Shown here piece after piece: positions 33,637 through 42,893 of a stretch of 64,000 bases of DNA. The notes beneath the pieces are model-generated. The model saw nothing but the letters and a program-made list of their open reading frames with translations, searched no databases and was not told the DNA's origin. This DNA comes from JACVRW01 sp963716215 (lineage in GTDB: Bacteria; Actinomycetota; Thermoleophilia; Solirubrobacterales; Thermoleophilaceae): assembly GCA_963716215.1 (NCBI GenBank), contig OY970298.1, positions 3,286,001 to 3,350,000 on the forward strand. The letters run 5' to 3'. Position 1 is the stretch's first letter. Each line of letters starts with the position of its first letter. Both the position numbers and the translations under genes were made by a program.

Positions 33637-35494
33637 CGGATCTTGTTTACGTAGGCGTGCACGTCGCGGGCGACCTTGCCCGGCAGGCCCGGCACGGATT
33701 CGAGCTCCTCGCGGCTGGCGGCCAGGAAGCGCTCGGGTGAGCCGAAGTGCTGCAGGATGCTGCGCTTGCGCGCCGGCCCGACGCCCGGCAGGTCGTCCAG
33801 CACGGAGCGGGTCATCGCCTTGTCGCGCCGGTCGCGGTGGAACTCGACGGCGAAGCGGTGGGCCTCGTCGCGGGCGCGCTGGAGCAGCTGCAGCTCGGGC
33901 GTGTCGTGGGCCAGGCGCAGCGGAGCCCGTTGCCCCGGCACGAACACCTCCTCGATCCGCTTGGCGAGGCTGACCACGGTCACGCCCAGGTCGCGGAACG
34001 GACCGAGCTCGCGCAGGCCGGCGGACAGCTGGCCCTTCCCGCCGTCGATCACGATCAGGGCGGGCATCGACGCGAAGCTCTCGTCGAACTCGCGGTCATG
34101 GGGGCTACGCTCGCGCTGGGCGACGTACTGCGCCATCCGCCTTGAGAGCACCTCTGCCATGGCCGCGAAGTCATCTTGAACGGCCTCTCGGATGCCGAAG
34201 CGCCGGTAGTCCGACTTCTTCGGGGCGCCGCCCTCGAACACCACCATCGAAGCGACCGTGTGGGCGTGCATCAGGTTGGAGATGTCGAAGCACTCGATCC
34301 GCATCGGGATCGTCTCCATGCCGAGGGCGCGCTGGAGCCGGTCGAGCGCCTCGATGCGCTGGGAGCGGCGGCGCTCTGAGCGCAGCCGGTCCTGGTCGAG
34401 CGCCAGCCGCGCGTTGCGCTCGGCCAGGTCGAGGATGCGGCGCTTGTCGCCGCGCTCGGCGTGGCGGACCTCGACGGGCGCGCCGCGGCGCTCGGTGAGC
34501 GCCTCCGCCAGCGTGCCGTTGCGGCCACGCTGCGCGGCACGATCACCTGCGGCGGCACGGCGATCGCGCTGGCGTAGTACTGCAGCACGAACTCCTCGGC
34601 CACCTCGCCCTCGTCGCGTCGGGCGGCGTTCTCGAGGTAGAAGCTCTGGCGGTCCTGGAGCACGCCGTCGCGCACCTGGAAGACCTGCGCGTTTGCGTCG
34701 GCCCCCTCGCCCGCCACGCCGATCGCGTCGAGGGTGCCGACCGACTCGTTCGCCACCCGCTGGCGCTCGAGCAGCGAGCGCACGGCCTTGAGCCGGTTGC
34801 GCAGCATCGCGGCCTGCTCGAACTCCTGCGCCTCGGAGGCCTTCTTCATGCCGTCGTCCAGCGCGCGCTCGATCAGGCGGTAACGGCCGGAGAGGAAGTC
34901 GATGATCGTGTCGACGTTGGCCCGGTAGTCCTCCTTGGAGATGTAGCCCACGCAGGGCGCCTGGCAGCGCTTGATGTAGTAGTCGAGGCAAGGGCTGCCG
35001 CTGGCGCGGCCGGGCTCGGGGCCGTCGCAGGTGCGGTACTGGAACACCTTGCCGAGCAGGTCGAGCGTCTCGCGCACGCGCTTGGCGTTGCTGAACGGGC
35101 CGAAGTAGACGCGGTTGCGACGGTGGCGCTCGCGCGTGAAGTAGATGCGCGGATAGTCCTCGTCGAGGCTGATCCCGATGTAGGGGTAGGACTTGTCGTC
35201 GCGGAGGCGGACGTTGAAGACCGGGCGGTGGCGCTTGATGAACTCCTGCTCGGCGAGCAGCGCCTCGGCTTCGGTCTCCGTGGCGATGAACTCGATGTCG
35301 TGCACGTGCGACACCATCTCGGCGCGCGGCTTGCCGAAGTGGCCGGCCACCCGCTTGCGGAGCGACAGCGCCTTGCCGACGTAGAGGACCTTGCGCTTGG
35401 CGTCGCGGAACAGGTAGACGCCAGGGCCGTCCGGCAGCGCGCGGCGCTGCTCCTTCAGCCGCTCCTCGCGGCTCTCGATCTCGGTCGTGGGCAC
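33633..35494 (-). pseudogene. uvrC: Excinuclease ABC subunit C, single-base frame break
   Basis: UvrC makes both incisions in nucleotide excision repair. From the GTG at 35494 the N-terminal GIY-YIG nuclease is intact (GPGVYLFRDAKRKVLYVGKA), as are the Cys-rich region and the UVR domain (MKKASEAQEFEQAAMLRNRL). After the segment ending VPPQVIVP the frame shifts near 34505-34540; the other frame then carries NGTLAEAL, CFDISNLMHAH, VIDGGKGQLSAG and the helix-hairpin-helix end (DDLPGVGPARKRSIL). With one base added the total is about 620 residues, the normal length, so only a single base is wrong. Mutation or assembly error. Confidence 0.8.
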
Positions 35495-35682
35495 CCCAAC
35501 CGAGGATATGCGGCGGCTAGGCGGCTGGTCCCACGGCCGCGTGTGCGCGGGGGCGCACGGGACCAAGCCGGGCGGGGGAGCAGGGCGACGCCGATACCCG
35601 GAGGTATCGGCGAGCCCGATGACCCCGATCCGGCGCAGGTATCCGTGCGTCATCCGCGCGCGCGGGCCGGGGGACCAGCCGC

Positions 35683-36144
35683 CTAGGCCAGCAGACGCAC
35701 TACCGACTCTGCGACGCAGCAGGGCTTCTCCGAGCCCTCCACTTCGACCGTCCACTTGTAGACGACCTGGTACCAGCCGTTGCCGATCTCGTCGACCGAG
35801 ACGGTCTCGACGCTCGCGCGGATCTTGCTGCCGGTGGGCACCGGAGCGGGAAAGCGAATCTTGTTGAAGCCGTAGTTCAGGCCGAGCTGGAAGCCCGTGG
35901 ACTCGAACAGCGCGGGGCGAAAGCCATCGATCATCGACAGCGTGCAGTTGCCGTGCGCGATCGTGGTCCCGAAGGGGCTTTCGGTCTTCGCGCGCTCCAC
36001 GTCCACGTGGATCCACTGATCGTCGCCGGACAGCTCGGCGAACTTGTCGATGTCCTCCTGGGTGACCTCCCGCCACTCGCTCGGGCCGATCGTCTGCCCG
36101 ACGAGCCCGCGGACCTCATCAATGCCGTTCACGGTGATCGTCAT
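35683..36144 (-). CDS. MaoC-family hot-dog dehydratase
   Basis: A 153-residue hydratase/dehydratase. The signature FAELSGDDQWIHVDVERAK contains the catalytic Asp and His of the R-specific enoyl-CoA hydratase (MaoC) motif, followed by FGTTIAHGNCTLSMI. It would hydrate trans-2-enoyl-CoA in fatty-acid or polyester metabolism. It is divergent from an enoyl-CoA hydratase (24 bases between starts), which strongly suggests joint function in acyl-CoA breakdown. Confidence 0.88.
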   Translation of the reverse strand: MTITVNGIDEVRGLVGQTIGPSEWREVTQEDIDKFAELSGDDQWIHVDVERAKTESPFGTTIAHGNCTLSMIDGFRPALFESTGFQLGLNYGFNKIRFPAPVPTGSKIRASVETVSVDEIGNGWYQVVYKWTVEVEGSEKPCCVAESVVRLLA

Positions 36145-36168
36145 GGCTGGGCAGCCTACCCTGCGCGC

Positions 36169-37026
36169 ATGGCTTTTCAGGAGATTCGCTACGACGTTGC
36201 CGAGGGCGTGCTGACGATCACGCTCAACCGGCCCGACCGCCTCAACGCGTTTACCGGGACGATGGCCCGCGAGCTGATCGAGGCCTTCGACCGCGCCGAC
36301 GCCGACGACGCCGTGCGTGCCGTGATCGTGACGGGCGCGGGCCGGGGGTTCTGCGCTGGAGCGGACCTCGGTGAGGGCGGCTCGACCTTCGACTGGCGCG
36401 ATCAAGAGGCCGGCGAGGGCCCGGTGCCGCGGGACGGGGGCGGGCAGGTGACGCTGAGGATCTTCGAGTCCGTGAAGCCGGTGATCGCCGCGATCAACGG
36501 GCCCGCCGTGGGCGTCGGGATCACGATGACGCTGCCGATGGACGTGCGGATCGCGGCGGCCGGCGCGAAGATCGGGTTCGTCTTCGCGCGCCGCGGCATC
36601 GTGCCCGAGGCCTGCTCGAGCTGGTTCCTGCCGCGGCTCGTGGGAATCTCGCAGGCGCTCGAGTGGGTGGAGACCGGGCGCGTGTTCACCGCCGAGGAAG
36701 CGCTTGCGGGCGGACTCGTGAGCCGTGTCGCGCCGGCGGAAGACGTGCTCGGGGCCGCCCGGGTGCTGGCGGCGGAGATCGTGGAGAACACCGCGCCCGT
36801 ATCGGTGGCGCTGGCGCGGCGGATGATGTGGACGATGCTGGGCGCCGCCCACCCGATGGAGGCGCACCGGGCGGACTCGCGGGCGATGTTCGCACGCGGT
36901 CAGTCGGCCGATGCGCGCGAGGGGGTCATGTCGTTCCTCGAGAAGCGCCCGGCCGAGTTCAGCGACCGCGTGAGCGACGGCCTGCCGGAGCTGTTTCCCG
37001 GGCGGGAGGAGCCGGCGTTCGGGTAG
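36169..37026 (+). CDS. Enoyl-CoA hydratase/isomerase (crotonase family)
   Basis: A 285-residue crotonase-family protein. LTITLNRPDRLNAF is the N-terminal signature; GRGFCAGADL is the first oxyanion-hole segment, and INGPAVGVGITMTLPMDVRIAA the second. The usual catalytic Glu pair in hydratases lies near AAGAKIGFVFARRGIVPE; here one Glu (in IVPEAC) is clear. It could be a hydratase, isomerase or related enzyme. Divergent from the MaoC gene. Confidence 0.88.
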   Translation: MAFQEIRYDVAEGVLTITLNRPDRLNAFTGTMARELIEAFDRADADDAVRAVIVTGAGRGFCAGADLGEGGSTFDWRDQEAGEGPVPRDGGGQVTLRIFESVKPVIAAINGPAVGVGITMTLPMDVRIAAAGAKIGFVFARRGIVPEACSSWFLPRLVGISQALEWVETGRVFTAEEALAGGLVSRVAPAEDVLGAARVLAAEIVENTAPVSVALARRMMWTMLGAAHPMEAHRADSRAMFARGQSADAREGVMSFLEKRPAEFSDRVSDGLPELFPGREEPAFG

Positions 37027-37059
37027 GGCCGGCGGCCCCGGTCCGCCCGCCCCGAGCAG

Positions 37060-37740
37060 TTACTCGGCGTGGTGGTGAAACGGCTCGGCTCGCAGCGCCT
37101 TCGCGAGCTCGGCCGGGCCGTCGTCCATCACCGGCTGCCCGTGGGTCACGAGGACGCGATCGAAGTCGAGGTCGAGCAGCGGCGCGAGCGTGGGGTTGAA
37201 GCGCTCGCGGTAGAAGCGTTCTACGCCGGCGTCGACGCTGCGCTCCGACCACACCCGCAGGGCGCCGCCGGTCTCCACGACCGCATCCCCGAACGCAAGC
37301 ACGCGGTGGCTCGGGAGGTGGAGCGGGGTCTCGTAGCGGCGCGGCTTGCCGATCCGGTGAGCGGAGGCGCCCGCGGGCAGCTCGTCACCCGGCTCGAAGG
37401 CGCGGAAGCCCGACCCGTCCTCGAGGCGCTTGCGGCAGGCGCGATGCCCCCAGATCGTGGTCTCGACCGTGGTGCGGAAGCGGGCGCGGATCTGCTCGGA
37501 GCTGCGCACGTGGTAGGGGATCGTGATCAGGATCGCGAGGCGCTCGCCGACCTGCTGCTCGATCAGGTCTAGCACCGGCGCCGGGTCGGGCGGCAGCAGC
37601 GGGTCGACCAGGACGGTCTCGTGCCCCGCGCGCAGCGCGAACGAGGCGACCTCGCTGCCGAACTGGCCCGGGTGCCACTCGGGGTGGCGCGCGGTCCAGC
37701 GCCAGAGGCCGTCGGCGAGCTGCTGCGGGGTGGCGGACAC
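37060..37740 (-). CDS. Metallo-beta-lactamase-fold protein lacking the metal motif
   Basis: A 226-residue protein with the strand order of MBL-fold hydrolases (SFALRAGHETVLVDPLLPPD near the start, then LAILITIPYHVRSSEQI where THxHxDH should be, then HLPSHRVLAFGDAVVE and VLVTHGQPVMDDG at the end). The HxHxDH zinc motif is replaced by IPYHVRSS, so at most one metal site remains. It could be a substrate-binding relative or an inactive enzyme. Unknown function. Confidence 0.6.
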   Translation of the reverse strand: MSATPQQLADGLWRWTARHPEWHPGQFGSEVASFALRAGHETVLVDPLLPPDPAPVLDLIEQQVGERLAILITIPYHVRSSEQIRARFRTTVETTIWGHRACRKRLEDGSGFRAFEPGDELPAGASAHRIGKPRRYETPLHLPSHRVLAFGDAVVETGGALRVWSERSVDAGVERFYRERFNPTLAPLLDLDFDRVLVTHGQPVMDDGPAELAKALRAEPFHHHAE

Positions 37741-37752
37741 GACCGGGCACTA

Positions 37753-37779
37753 TAACCGCTCAATTGGATTAGCGGGTTA
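37753..37779. promoter_or_regulatory. Imperfect dyad upstream of the MBL-like gene
   Basis: TAACCGCT and AGCGGGTTA are separated by 10 A/T-rich bases (one arm has an extra G). It sits just upstream of the minus-strand start at 37740, in the gap before the divergent peptidase. Possible operator; weak evidence. Confidence 0.3.
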
Positions 37780-37864
37780 CCGACGCGGTCCCTGGGGGCC
37801 GACCCCGCGTGCCCACTCCCCCGCCCTCGGCTAGGGTCGGCCGATCCGAGTGAGAGGTGGCGGG

Positions 37865-39055
37865 ATGAGACGTCCGTTCCTGTGTGCAGGGCTGGTGGCG
37901 ATTGTGGCTCTGACGGGCTGCGCGCAGCTGGACGTCGCGCGGATCGCTGGTGACCAGACCGAGGGGCGGAACAACAACACGCCCGGGTCGGCGGTCGCAC
38001 GCTCGTACATCCTCGGTGAGCTGAAGGCCAACGCGAACGGACTCGACTCGAGCAAGTCCGGCGACGCCGCCTACCTCCAGACTTTCCCCAGCGGCACCAA
38101 CCTGCTCGCGGTGATTCCCGGCACCGACCTGGCGGATCAGTACGTGATGGTCGGCGCCCATTACGACGCCCACGGCCGCAACTGCCCCACGAGCGAGCCG
38201 GCCGACACGATCTGCAATGGCGCGACGGACAACACGACCGGAGTGGCCGCGCTGCTGGCGATCGCGCGGGCCATCAAGACACAGGCGAACCGGCCGCGGC
38301 GCTCGGTGATCCTCGCCGTGTGGGACAGCGAGGAGGACGGCCTGCTGGGCTCTAGGTACTACACCGAGCATCCGGTGGTGCCGCTGGCCAAGACGATCGG
38401 CTACGTGAACTTCGACATCCAGGGCGCGAACCTCCTGCCCAGTCTCCGCAACACGACCTTCGCCGTGGCCGCGGAGACCGGCGGCGCCCGGTTGCAGGAG
38501 ATAGTCCGGGGAGCCGCCGACGACCAGACGCTCGACACATCGATGTTCAGCTCCATTTTCGGCCAGGGCCGCAGCGACTACGCGAGCCTGATCAACGCCC
38601 GTGTGCCCAGCGTCTTCTTCACCGACGCCAACGGCCCGTGCTACCACACGGCTCAGGACGAGATCGACATCGTCGACTTCTTCAAGCTCGAGCAGCAGAC
38701 GGCCACGTCGCTGGCCGTGACTCGCGCTCTGGCCAACACCCCTAGCCCGCCGACGTTCGTTGGCAACGCCCCCCTGGCCACCTTCGACGATGCGGTCGTC
38801 TTCGCGCGCTTGGTGAACAGGGCCTACGTGGATCGGAGCCGTTTCTCGGCCGCGGATCAGGCGACCATCGTGCGGGTTCGCGACGCCGCGCAGAAGCGGG
38901 TGTCGGAGGGCCGAGCTGCGTTCACCGCCGACGACATCGGACCGTTGCTCGTAGACGCGGCGGCCACGGTGAGCCTGTTGACCCACGGAAGCTGCGACGG
39001 CTTCCTGGTGCCCTCACAGCAGGCGGCGGCCCTGCGTCGGGCACAGCAGCAGTAG
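37865..39055 (+). CDS. Secreted M28-family lipoprotein peptidase
   Basis: A 396-residue exported metallopeptidase. The signal peptide ends in LTGC (about residue 19), a lipobox. Metal-binding motifs of M28: VGAHYDAHGRN, GATDNTTGVAAL, WDSEEDGLLGS and a late His in CYHTAQDEID. Family members cleave N-terminal amino acids from peptides or act on glutaminyl peptides. The start ATG at 37865 follows GAGAGGTGGCGGG; earlier in-frame ATG at 37850 is less likely. About 90 extra residues at the C-terminus are helical. Confidence 0.88.
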   Translation: MRRPFLCAGLVAIVALTGCAQLDVARIAGDQTEGRNNNTPGSAVARSYILGELKANANGLDSSKSGDAAYLQTFPSGTNLLAVIPGTDLADQYVMVGAHYDAHGRNCPTSEPADTICNGATDNTTGVAALLAIARAIKTQANRPRRSVILAVWDSEEDGLLGSRYYTEHPVVPLAKTIGYVNFDIQGANLLPSLRNTTFAVAAETGGARLQEIVRGAADDQTLDTSMFSSIFGQGRSDYASLINARVPSVFFTDANGPCYHTAQDEIDIVDFFKLEQQTATSLAVTRALANTPSPPTFVGNAPLATFDDAVVFARLVNRAYVDRSRFSAADQATIVRVRDAAQKRVSEGRAAFTADDIGPLLVDAAATVSLLTHGSCDGFLVPSQQAAALRRAQQQ

Positions 39056-39106
39056 GCCGGGGGTCTGGCCGATTGCCATTTGGGGTGCCCCGCGGTCCGG
39101 CCGCCG

Positions 39107-39159
39107 CGAGTGTGGGCCCCCGGGATCACGCATATGGAGACGTTCGGGGCCCACACTCG
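39107..39159. terminator. Long hairpin between convergent genes
   Basis: A perfect 14-base stem (CGAGTGTGGGCCCC and GGGGCCCACACTCG) with a 25-base loop lies between the stops of the M28 gene and the minus-strand transglycosylase fusion. Position and symmetry suit a bidirectional terminator, although the loop is long and there is no U-tract; a dispersed repeat element is another possibility. Confidence 0.5.
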
Positions 39160-39193
39160 GCTGGAGCGCGGCGTGCGCGGCAGCGGCGTGCGC

Positions 39194-40531
39194 TCACTCC
39201 ACCAGCCTCACCTCCAAGCTCGGTCCCGCCGCGTCCCCGGCGCCGCCCAGCAGGCCGAGGATCCGCGCCACGTACGCGCGCGTCTCCGCATAGGGGATGC
39301 ACGCGCAGCCAGCGACGGCGGCGGGTCCGGCGTTGTAGGCGGCCAGCGCGAGAGGGACCGACGCGAAGCGGCGCAGATGGTCGCGCATCAGGTGCGCCTG
39401 GGCGTCGATGGCCGCGGGCGCGTCGAACGGGTCCGTGAGCCCGAGCGCCGCGGCCGTGCCCGGCATGAACTGAGCGATGCCCTGGGCGCCGGCCGGGCTG
39501 CGGGCGAGCGGGTCGAAGCCGGACTCGACGAACAGCTGCGCGCCCAGCAGCGCCGCGCCAACGTTCCATCGCTGTGCCGCGCGAGCAATCACGTCGCGGT
39601 AGGCGGCCGGGACGAATGCGGGCAGCGCCCCGCCGCGGCGCTCACCGCCTCCGAAGCCGACCGACGCCGAGCCGGGGTTCAGCGCGTAGCCGAAATGCCA
39701 GGCTTCCCACGCATACCTGCGGATGAAGCCGAACCGGCGGCTGTTGGCGTCGAGCCAGCCGTACGCGGCGGGAGGCCCCAGGTCGAGCTCGGTCCCGAAG
39801 CGGTGCAGGCTGGTCCCTGGTGGGGCCACCCACTTGGGATCCGGATGGGCGGCGAACAGGCGGGCCTGCTCGGCATCCGAGCGATAGCCACTCGTGACCA
39901 GCAGCGTCAAGCCGCCCTCGGCGCGCGCGGCCGCGGCCATGCGGTCGAAGGCGCCCGCGACGTCGGGGCGCATCGGCTTGCCCTGCCGGTAGGCGAGCGG
40001 GCCCGAGTAGCCGCCGCCGGCGGCCTCACCGGGCATGGCGAGGCCGCCGGTGTCGGCGGCGATCTCGGCGGTCGCCTTCGCCCGCACCTCGACCCGGTGA
40101 CGCCGCTCGTCCGGCAGCCTCACCGCGGCGTCGTTGCGGATTCCCACGGTCACGCGCGTTGGCGCGAGCCCGCTCGCGGGGAAGGCCACCGTGACTCCCC
40201 GATCGACGCCGTTGCGCTCAGCGCCCCGCAGCGCCGCCGCCTTGGCGAGGCCGACGTACGCCGCACTCGACAGATGCCGCGGGTTCGGGACGCCGCCCTC
40301 GAGAAAGGCCGGCTCGAAGAGCCGGGTGAAATTGCGGCGCATCACCTGCGCGGCGGACACCGCCGCGAGATCAGCCGCGCGCTGGGCGTGGCCGCGCGCA
40401 CCGAGCGCCTGGCCGAAGCCGAACAGCACCACCACCCCCGCCAGAACAGCCGCGAGCACGCCGAGCATGAGCAGCGCGGCCTGGCCGCGCTCGCGGTGCC
40501 GACCTGCGGTCCGGTCCCGATCCGAAGCCAT
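39194..40531 (-). CDS. TadE-like anchor + VanY-type carboxypeptidase + lytic transglycosylase fusion
   Basis: A 445-residue cell-wall enzyme of unusual composition. Residues about 15-65 match a TadE/TadG-like pilus-associated membrane anchor (ERGQAALLMLGVLAAVLA, then ARGHAQRAADLAAVSAA). Residues about 175-285 form an M15 D-Ala-D-Ala carboxypeptidase domain: SGYRS at 214-218, SLHRFGTELD with His243 and Asp250, WHFGY with His279. Residues about 305-430 form a soluble lytic transglycosylase domain: ESGFDP with catalytic Glu336, GIAQFMPGTAAALG and AYNAG at 398-402. Both catalytic sets look complete. It would cut glycan strands and trim peptides, perhaps making a passage for a Tad-type pilus; no other tad genes are in the window. 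Confidence 0.87.
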   Translation of the reverse strand: MASDRDRTAGRHRERGQAALLMLGVLAAVLAGVVVLFGFGQALGARGHAQRAADLAAVSAAQVMRRNFTRLFEPAFLEGGVPNPRHLSSAAYVGLAKAAALRGAERNGVDRGVTVAFPASGLAPTRVTVGIRNDAAVRLPDERRHRVEVRAKATAEIAADTGGLAMPGEAAGGGYSGPLAYRQGKPMRPDVAGAFDRMAAAARAEGGLTLLVTSGYRSDAEQARLFAAHPDPKWVAPPGTSLHRFGTELDLGPPAAYGWLDANSRRFGFIRRYAWEAWHFGYALNPGSASVGFGGGERRGGALPAFVPAAYRDVIARAAQRWNVGAALLGAQLFVESGFDPLARSPAGAQGIAQFMPGTAAALGLTDPFDAPAAIDAQAHLMRDHLRRFASVPLALAAYNAGPAAVAGCACIPYAETRAYVARILGLLGGAGDAAGPSLEVRLVE

Positions 40532-40665
40532 GGACCGGAAACCTCTCCGGCTCCGAGTAACGGCTCAACGCGAGCGTGTAACAGACGAGCAGCACTCGCG
40601 CGACGATCGCGATGCTCTGGCGTGACGAGGCTTGGAGCCCGGGACGGATCCACCCGCCCAGGGCG

Positions 40666-40689
40666 CTTATCGAACAGTTGGTCGATAAG
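40666..40689. promoter_or_regulatory. TetR operator (CTTATCGA palindrome)
   Basis: CTTATCGA and TCGATAAG, 8-base arms around an 8-base centre that is itself nearly symmetric, lie 17 bases upstream of the TetR start at 40706. This fits an autoregulatory TetR operator. The same half-site CTTATCGA occurs upstream of the peptide-binding protein gene at 52331. Confidence 0.65.
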
Positions 40690-40705
40690 GGCTATTGTTC
40701 GCCGT

Positions 40706-41326
40706 GTGACCAAGTCCGCGCCGACTGGACGCAAGCGCATTCGCCTGAACCATGAGGAACGCAAGCTCCAGCTGACCGAGGCCTGCGCCCACCTGATCGC
40801 GACTAAGGGCTATTCGCACACGAGCGTGCGCGACGTGGCCAGTCGCGTGGGCATCAGCACCGGAACGCTCCTCCACCACTTCCCGACGAAGGAGCATCTG
40901 CTCGTCGGGACGCTCCAGCACGTCGGAAACGACTTCCTCAGCCATATGCACGACGCCCTCGCCGGCGCCGACCCGGTACCCGACAGGCTGCGCCGCTTCA
41001 CGCGCGCGGTGCTCGAGACGCCGCGTCACGACATCGGTTGGCAAGTGTGGATCGCGTTCTGGCACGAGGCCTCGATCAATCCCGAGATCGCTCCCGCCGC
41101 GAACGAGCAGTCAGCCGTGACCGAGGAGCTCCTCACGCAGGTGATCCGCGAGGGGACGCGCGCAGGTCAGCTGCGCTCCGCCGACCCAGCGATGAGCGCG
41201 GTGGAGCTGCTCGTCCTCATCGACGGTTGCGTCATACGGCTGTTCGGCGAGCCCGGCCGTCTCGAGCACGATCAGGCGATCGAGATGGTCGACCAGCTGA
41301 TCGGGGACTGGTCGACCAGCCGCTGA
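40706..41326 (+). CDS. TetR/AcrR-family transcriptional regulator
   Basis: A 206-residue repressor starting at GTG 40706. The DNA-binding helix-turn-helix is SHTSVRDVASRVGISTGTLLHHFPTKEHLLVG (about 40-72, TetR signature TLLHHF) and the C-terminal part resembles the BetI-type domain (IGWQVWIAFWHEAS). Just downstream begins the end of the long minus-strand operon, whose promoter carries a half-site of this regulator's own palindrome. It is the best candidate regulator of that operon. Confidence 0.88.
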   Translation: MTKSAPTGRKRIRLNHEERKLQLTEACAHLIATKGYSHTSVRDVASRVGISTGTLLHHFPTKEHLLVGTLQHVGNDFLSHMHDALAGADPVPDRLRRFTRAVLETPRHDIGWQVWIAFWHEASINPEIAPAANEQSAVTEELLTQVIREGTRAGQLRSADPAMSAVELLVLIDGCVIRLFGEPGRLEHDQAIEMVDQLIGDWSTSR

Positions 41327-41342
41327 GCCTCCCAGGCGCGAG

Positions 41343-42098
41343 TCATGCCTGGCGCGCCAGCTGACCTCCGTCGATCACGATCGACTCGCCGTTGATGTAG
41401 GGCGCCTCGTCGCTCGCTAAGAAGACGAAGAGGTTCGCGATCTCGTCCACCATGCCGATCCGCCCGAGCGGTATCGGGTCGGCCAGCCCTTCGAGGAACG
41501 TAGGGTCGGCGCCGCCGTCCGCGGCCAGCCCCGTCGAGTCGACGTGCCCGGGGGACACGCAGTTGGCGCGGATCTTGTGGGCGCCGAGCTCGATTGCCAT
41601 CGTTTTCGTGAGCAGCACCACACCCGCCTTGGCCGCGTTGTACGCGGCCACTCCGGGCTCCGCTACATGACCGTTGCTCGACGCCGTGCTGACGATCGCT
41701 CCGCCGCGGCCCTGGCCGACCATCGCGCGGGCGGCCTGCTGGCTCATCAGGAAGACGGCCGTCAGGTCCACTGCGAGCGTCCGCTCCCAGTCCTCAAGCG
41801 AGTGATCGAGGAACGTGGCCCAACGCGCGATCCCAGCGTTGTTCACGAGCACGTCGACGCCCCCCAGGCGCTCCTGAGCCGCTCGCACCACCTCTGCACA
41901 GAAGGGCGCCGAGCAGACATCTCCCGAGATCGCGCTCGCCTCGCCGCCGAGCGCGTGGGCGGTCGCTGTTACACGTTCCTCAACCAGATCGCAGAGCAGC
42001 ACGCTGGCGCCCTCCTCGAGGAAGCGCCGCGCGATCGCCGCACCGATGCCTCGCCCCGCCCCCGTCACGATCGTGTTCTTGCCCTCGAGTCGCCCCAT
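41343..42098 (-). CDS. SDR-family NAD(P)-dependent oxidoreductase
   Basis: A 251-residue classical short-chain dehydrogenase. TGAGRGIG is the cofactor motif, LVNNAGIARW the NNAG segment, and the catalytic Ser-Tyr-Lys are in the STASSNGH and YNAAK segments; the Asp in the DLVEER position after strand 2 suggests NAD(H) preference. It is the last gene of the D-amino-acid operon; its substrate is probably an alcohol or keto acid derived there. Confidence 0.88.
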   Translation of the reverse strand: MGRLEGKNTIVTGAGRGIGAAIARRFLEEGASVLLCDLVEERVTATAHALGGEASAISGDVCSAPFCAEVVRAAQERLGGVDVLVNNAGIARWATFLDHSLEDWERTLAVDLTAVFLMSQQAARAMVGQGRGGAIVSTASSNGHVAEPGVAAYNAAKAGVVLLTKTMAIELGAHKIRANCVSPGHVDSTGLAADGGADPTFLEGLADPIPLGRIGMVDEIANLFVFLASDEAPYINGESIVIDGGQLARQA

Positions 42099-42101
42099 GG
42101 C

Positions 42102-42893
42102 TCAGCCCTCCATCGAGGTCGGGGGCCTGAACTGGTAACCAGCCCGCAGGCCACCGTCCACAGGCAGCTCGACGCCCGTGATGTAGGACGACTCGTCGCT
42201 CGCCAGGAACACGATTGCGTGAGCCAGCTCGGCGGGATCGGCGGCGCGAGCCATCGGCGTGACCCCCAGCACGCTGCCGATCGTACCGGGCACCTCCTCC
42301 TCCTCCTCATACGCCATCTCGGTGAGCACCGGGCCGGGGCAGACGGTGTTGATCCGGACGCCGTCGGGAGCCACCATGATCGCCACGTTTCGTCCGAGCC
42401 CGATGAGCGCCGACTTGGCGGCGTGGTACGCGGCCAGGTTGGGCCCTCCGACGAGGCCGAAGACGGACGCGATGTTGATAACCGACCCGGTGCCCTGAGC
42501 GCGCAGGATCGGCAAGCAGGTCTTCATGCCGAGGAAGACGCCGGTCGTGTTGACAGCCATGACGTCGTTCCAGCCCTCGACCGTCTCCTCCTCGACCGTC
42601 TCCATGCGCGCGATCCCCGCATTGTTGACGAGCACGTGGAGGCCACCGAGCTCCTTCTGCGCCGCTGCGACGGCGGCGCGCCATTCGTGCTCCTCGCGCA
42701 CGTCGAGCCGCTGGAACAGAGCCGTTCGGCCAGCCGCGTTCAGCTCCTCGGCCAACGCAGCCCCGAGCTCGTCGCGGATGTCGGTGATCATCACCGCCGC
42801 ACCCTCGGCGGCCAGCGCCCTCGCGTACGCGGCCCCCAGGCCGCGGCCCGCCCCGGTCACGATCGCCACCTTGCCCTCCATGCGGCCGCTCAT
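42102..42893 (-). CDS. SDR-family NAD(P)-dependent oxidoreductase
   Basis: A 263-residue classical SDR. VAIVTGAGRGLGAAYARALA is the Rossmann motif, LVNNAGIARM the NNAG block, and NIASVFG with YHAAK the catalytic residues; TDIRDE after strand 2 implies NAD(H). The ATG at 42893 overlaps the decarboxylase stop by one base (TGATG). Only 3 bases separate it from the next SDR, so both are co-expressed, perhaps acting in sequence. Confidence 0.88.
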   Translation of the reverse strand: MSGRMEGKVAIVTGAGRGLGAAYARALAAEGAAVMITDIRDELGAALAEELNAAGRTALFQRLDVREEHEWRAAVAAAQKELGGLHVLVNNAGIARMETVEEETVEGWNDVMAVNTTGVFLGMKTCLPILRAQGTGSVINIASVFGLVGGPNLAAYHAAKSALIGLGRNVAIMVAPDGVRINTVCPGPVLTEMAYEEEEEVPGTIGSVLGVTPMARAADPAELAHAIVFLASDESSYITGVELPVDGGLRAGYQFRPPTSMEG

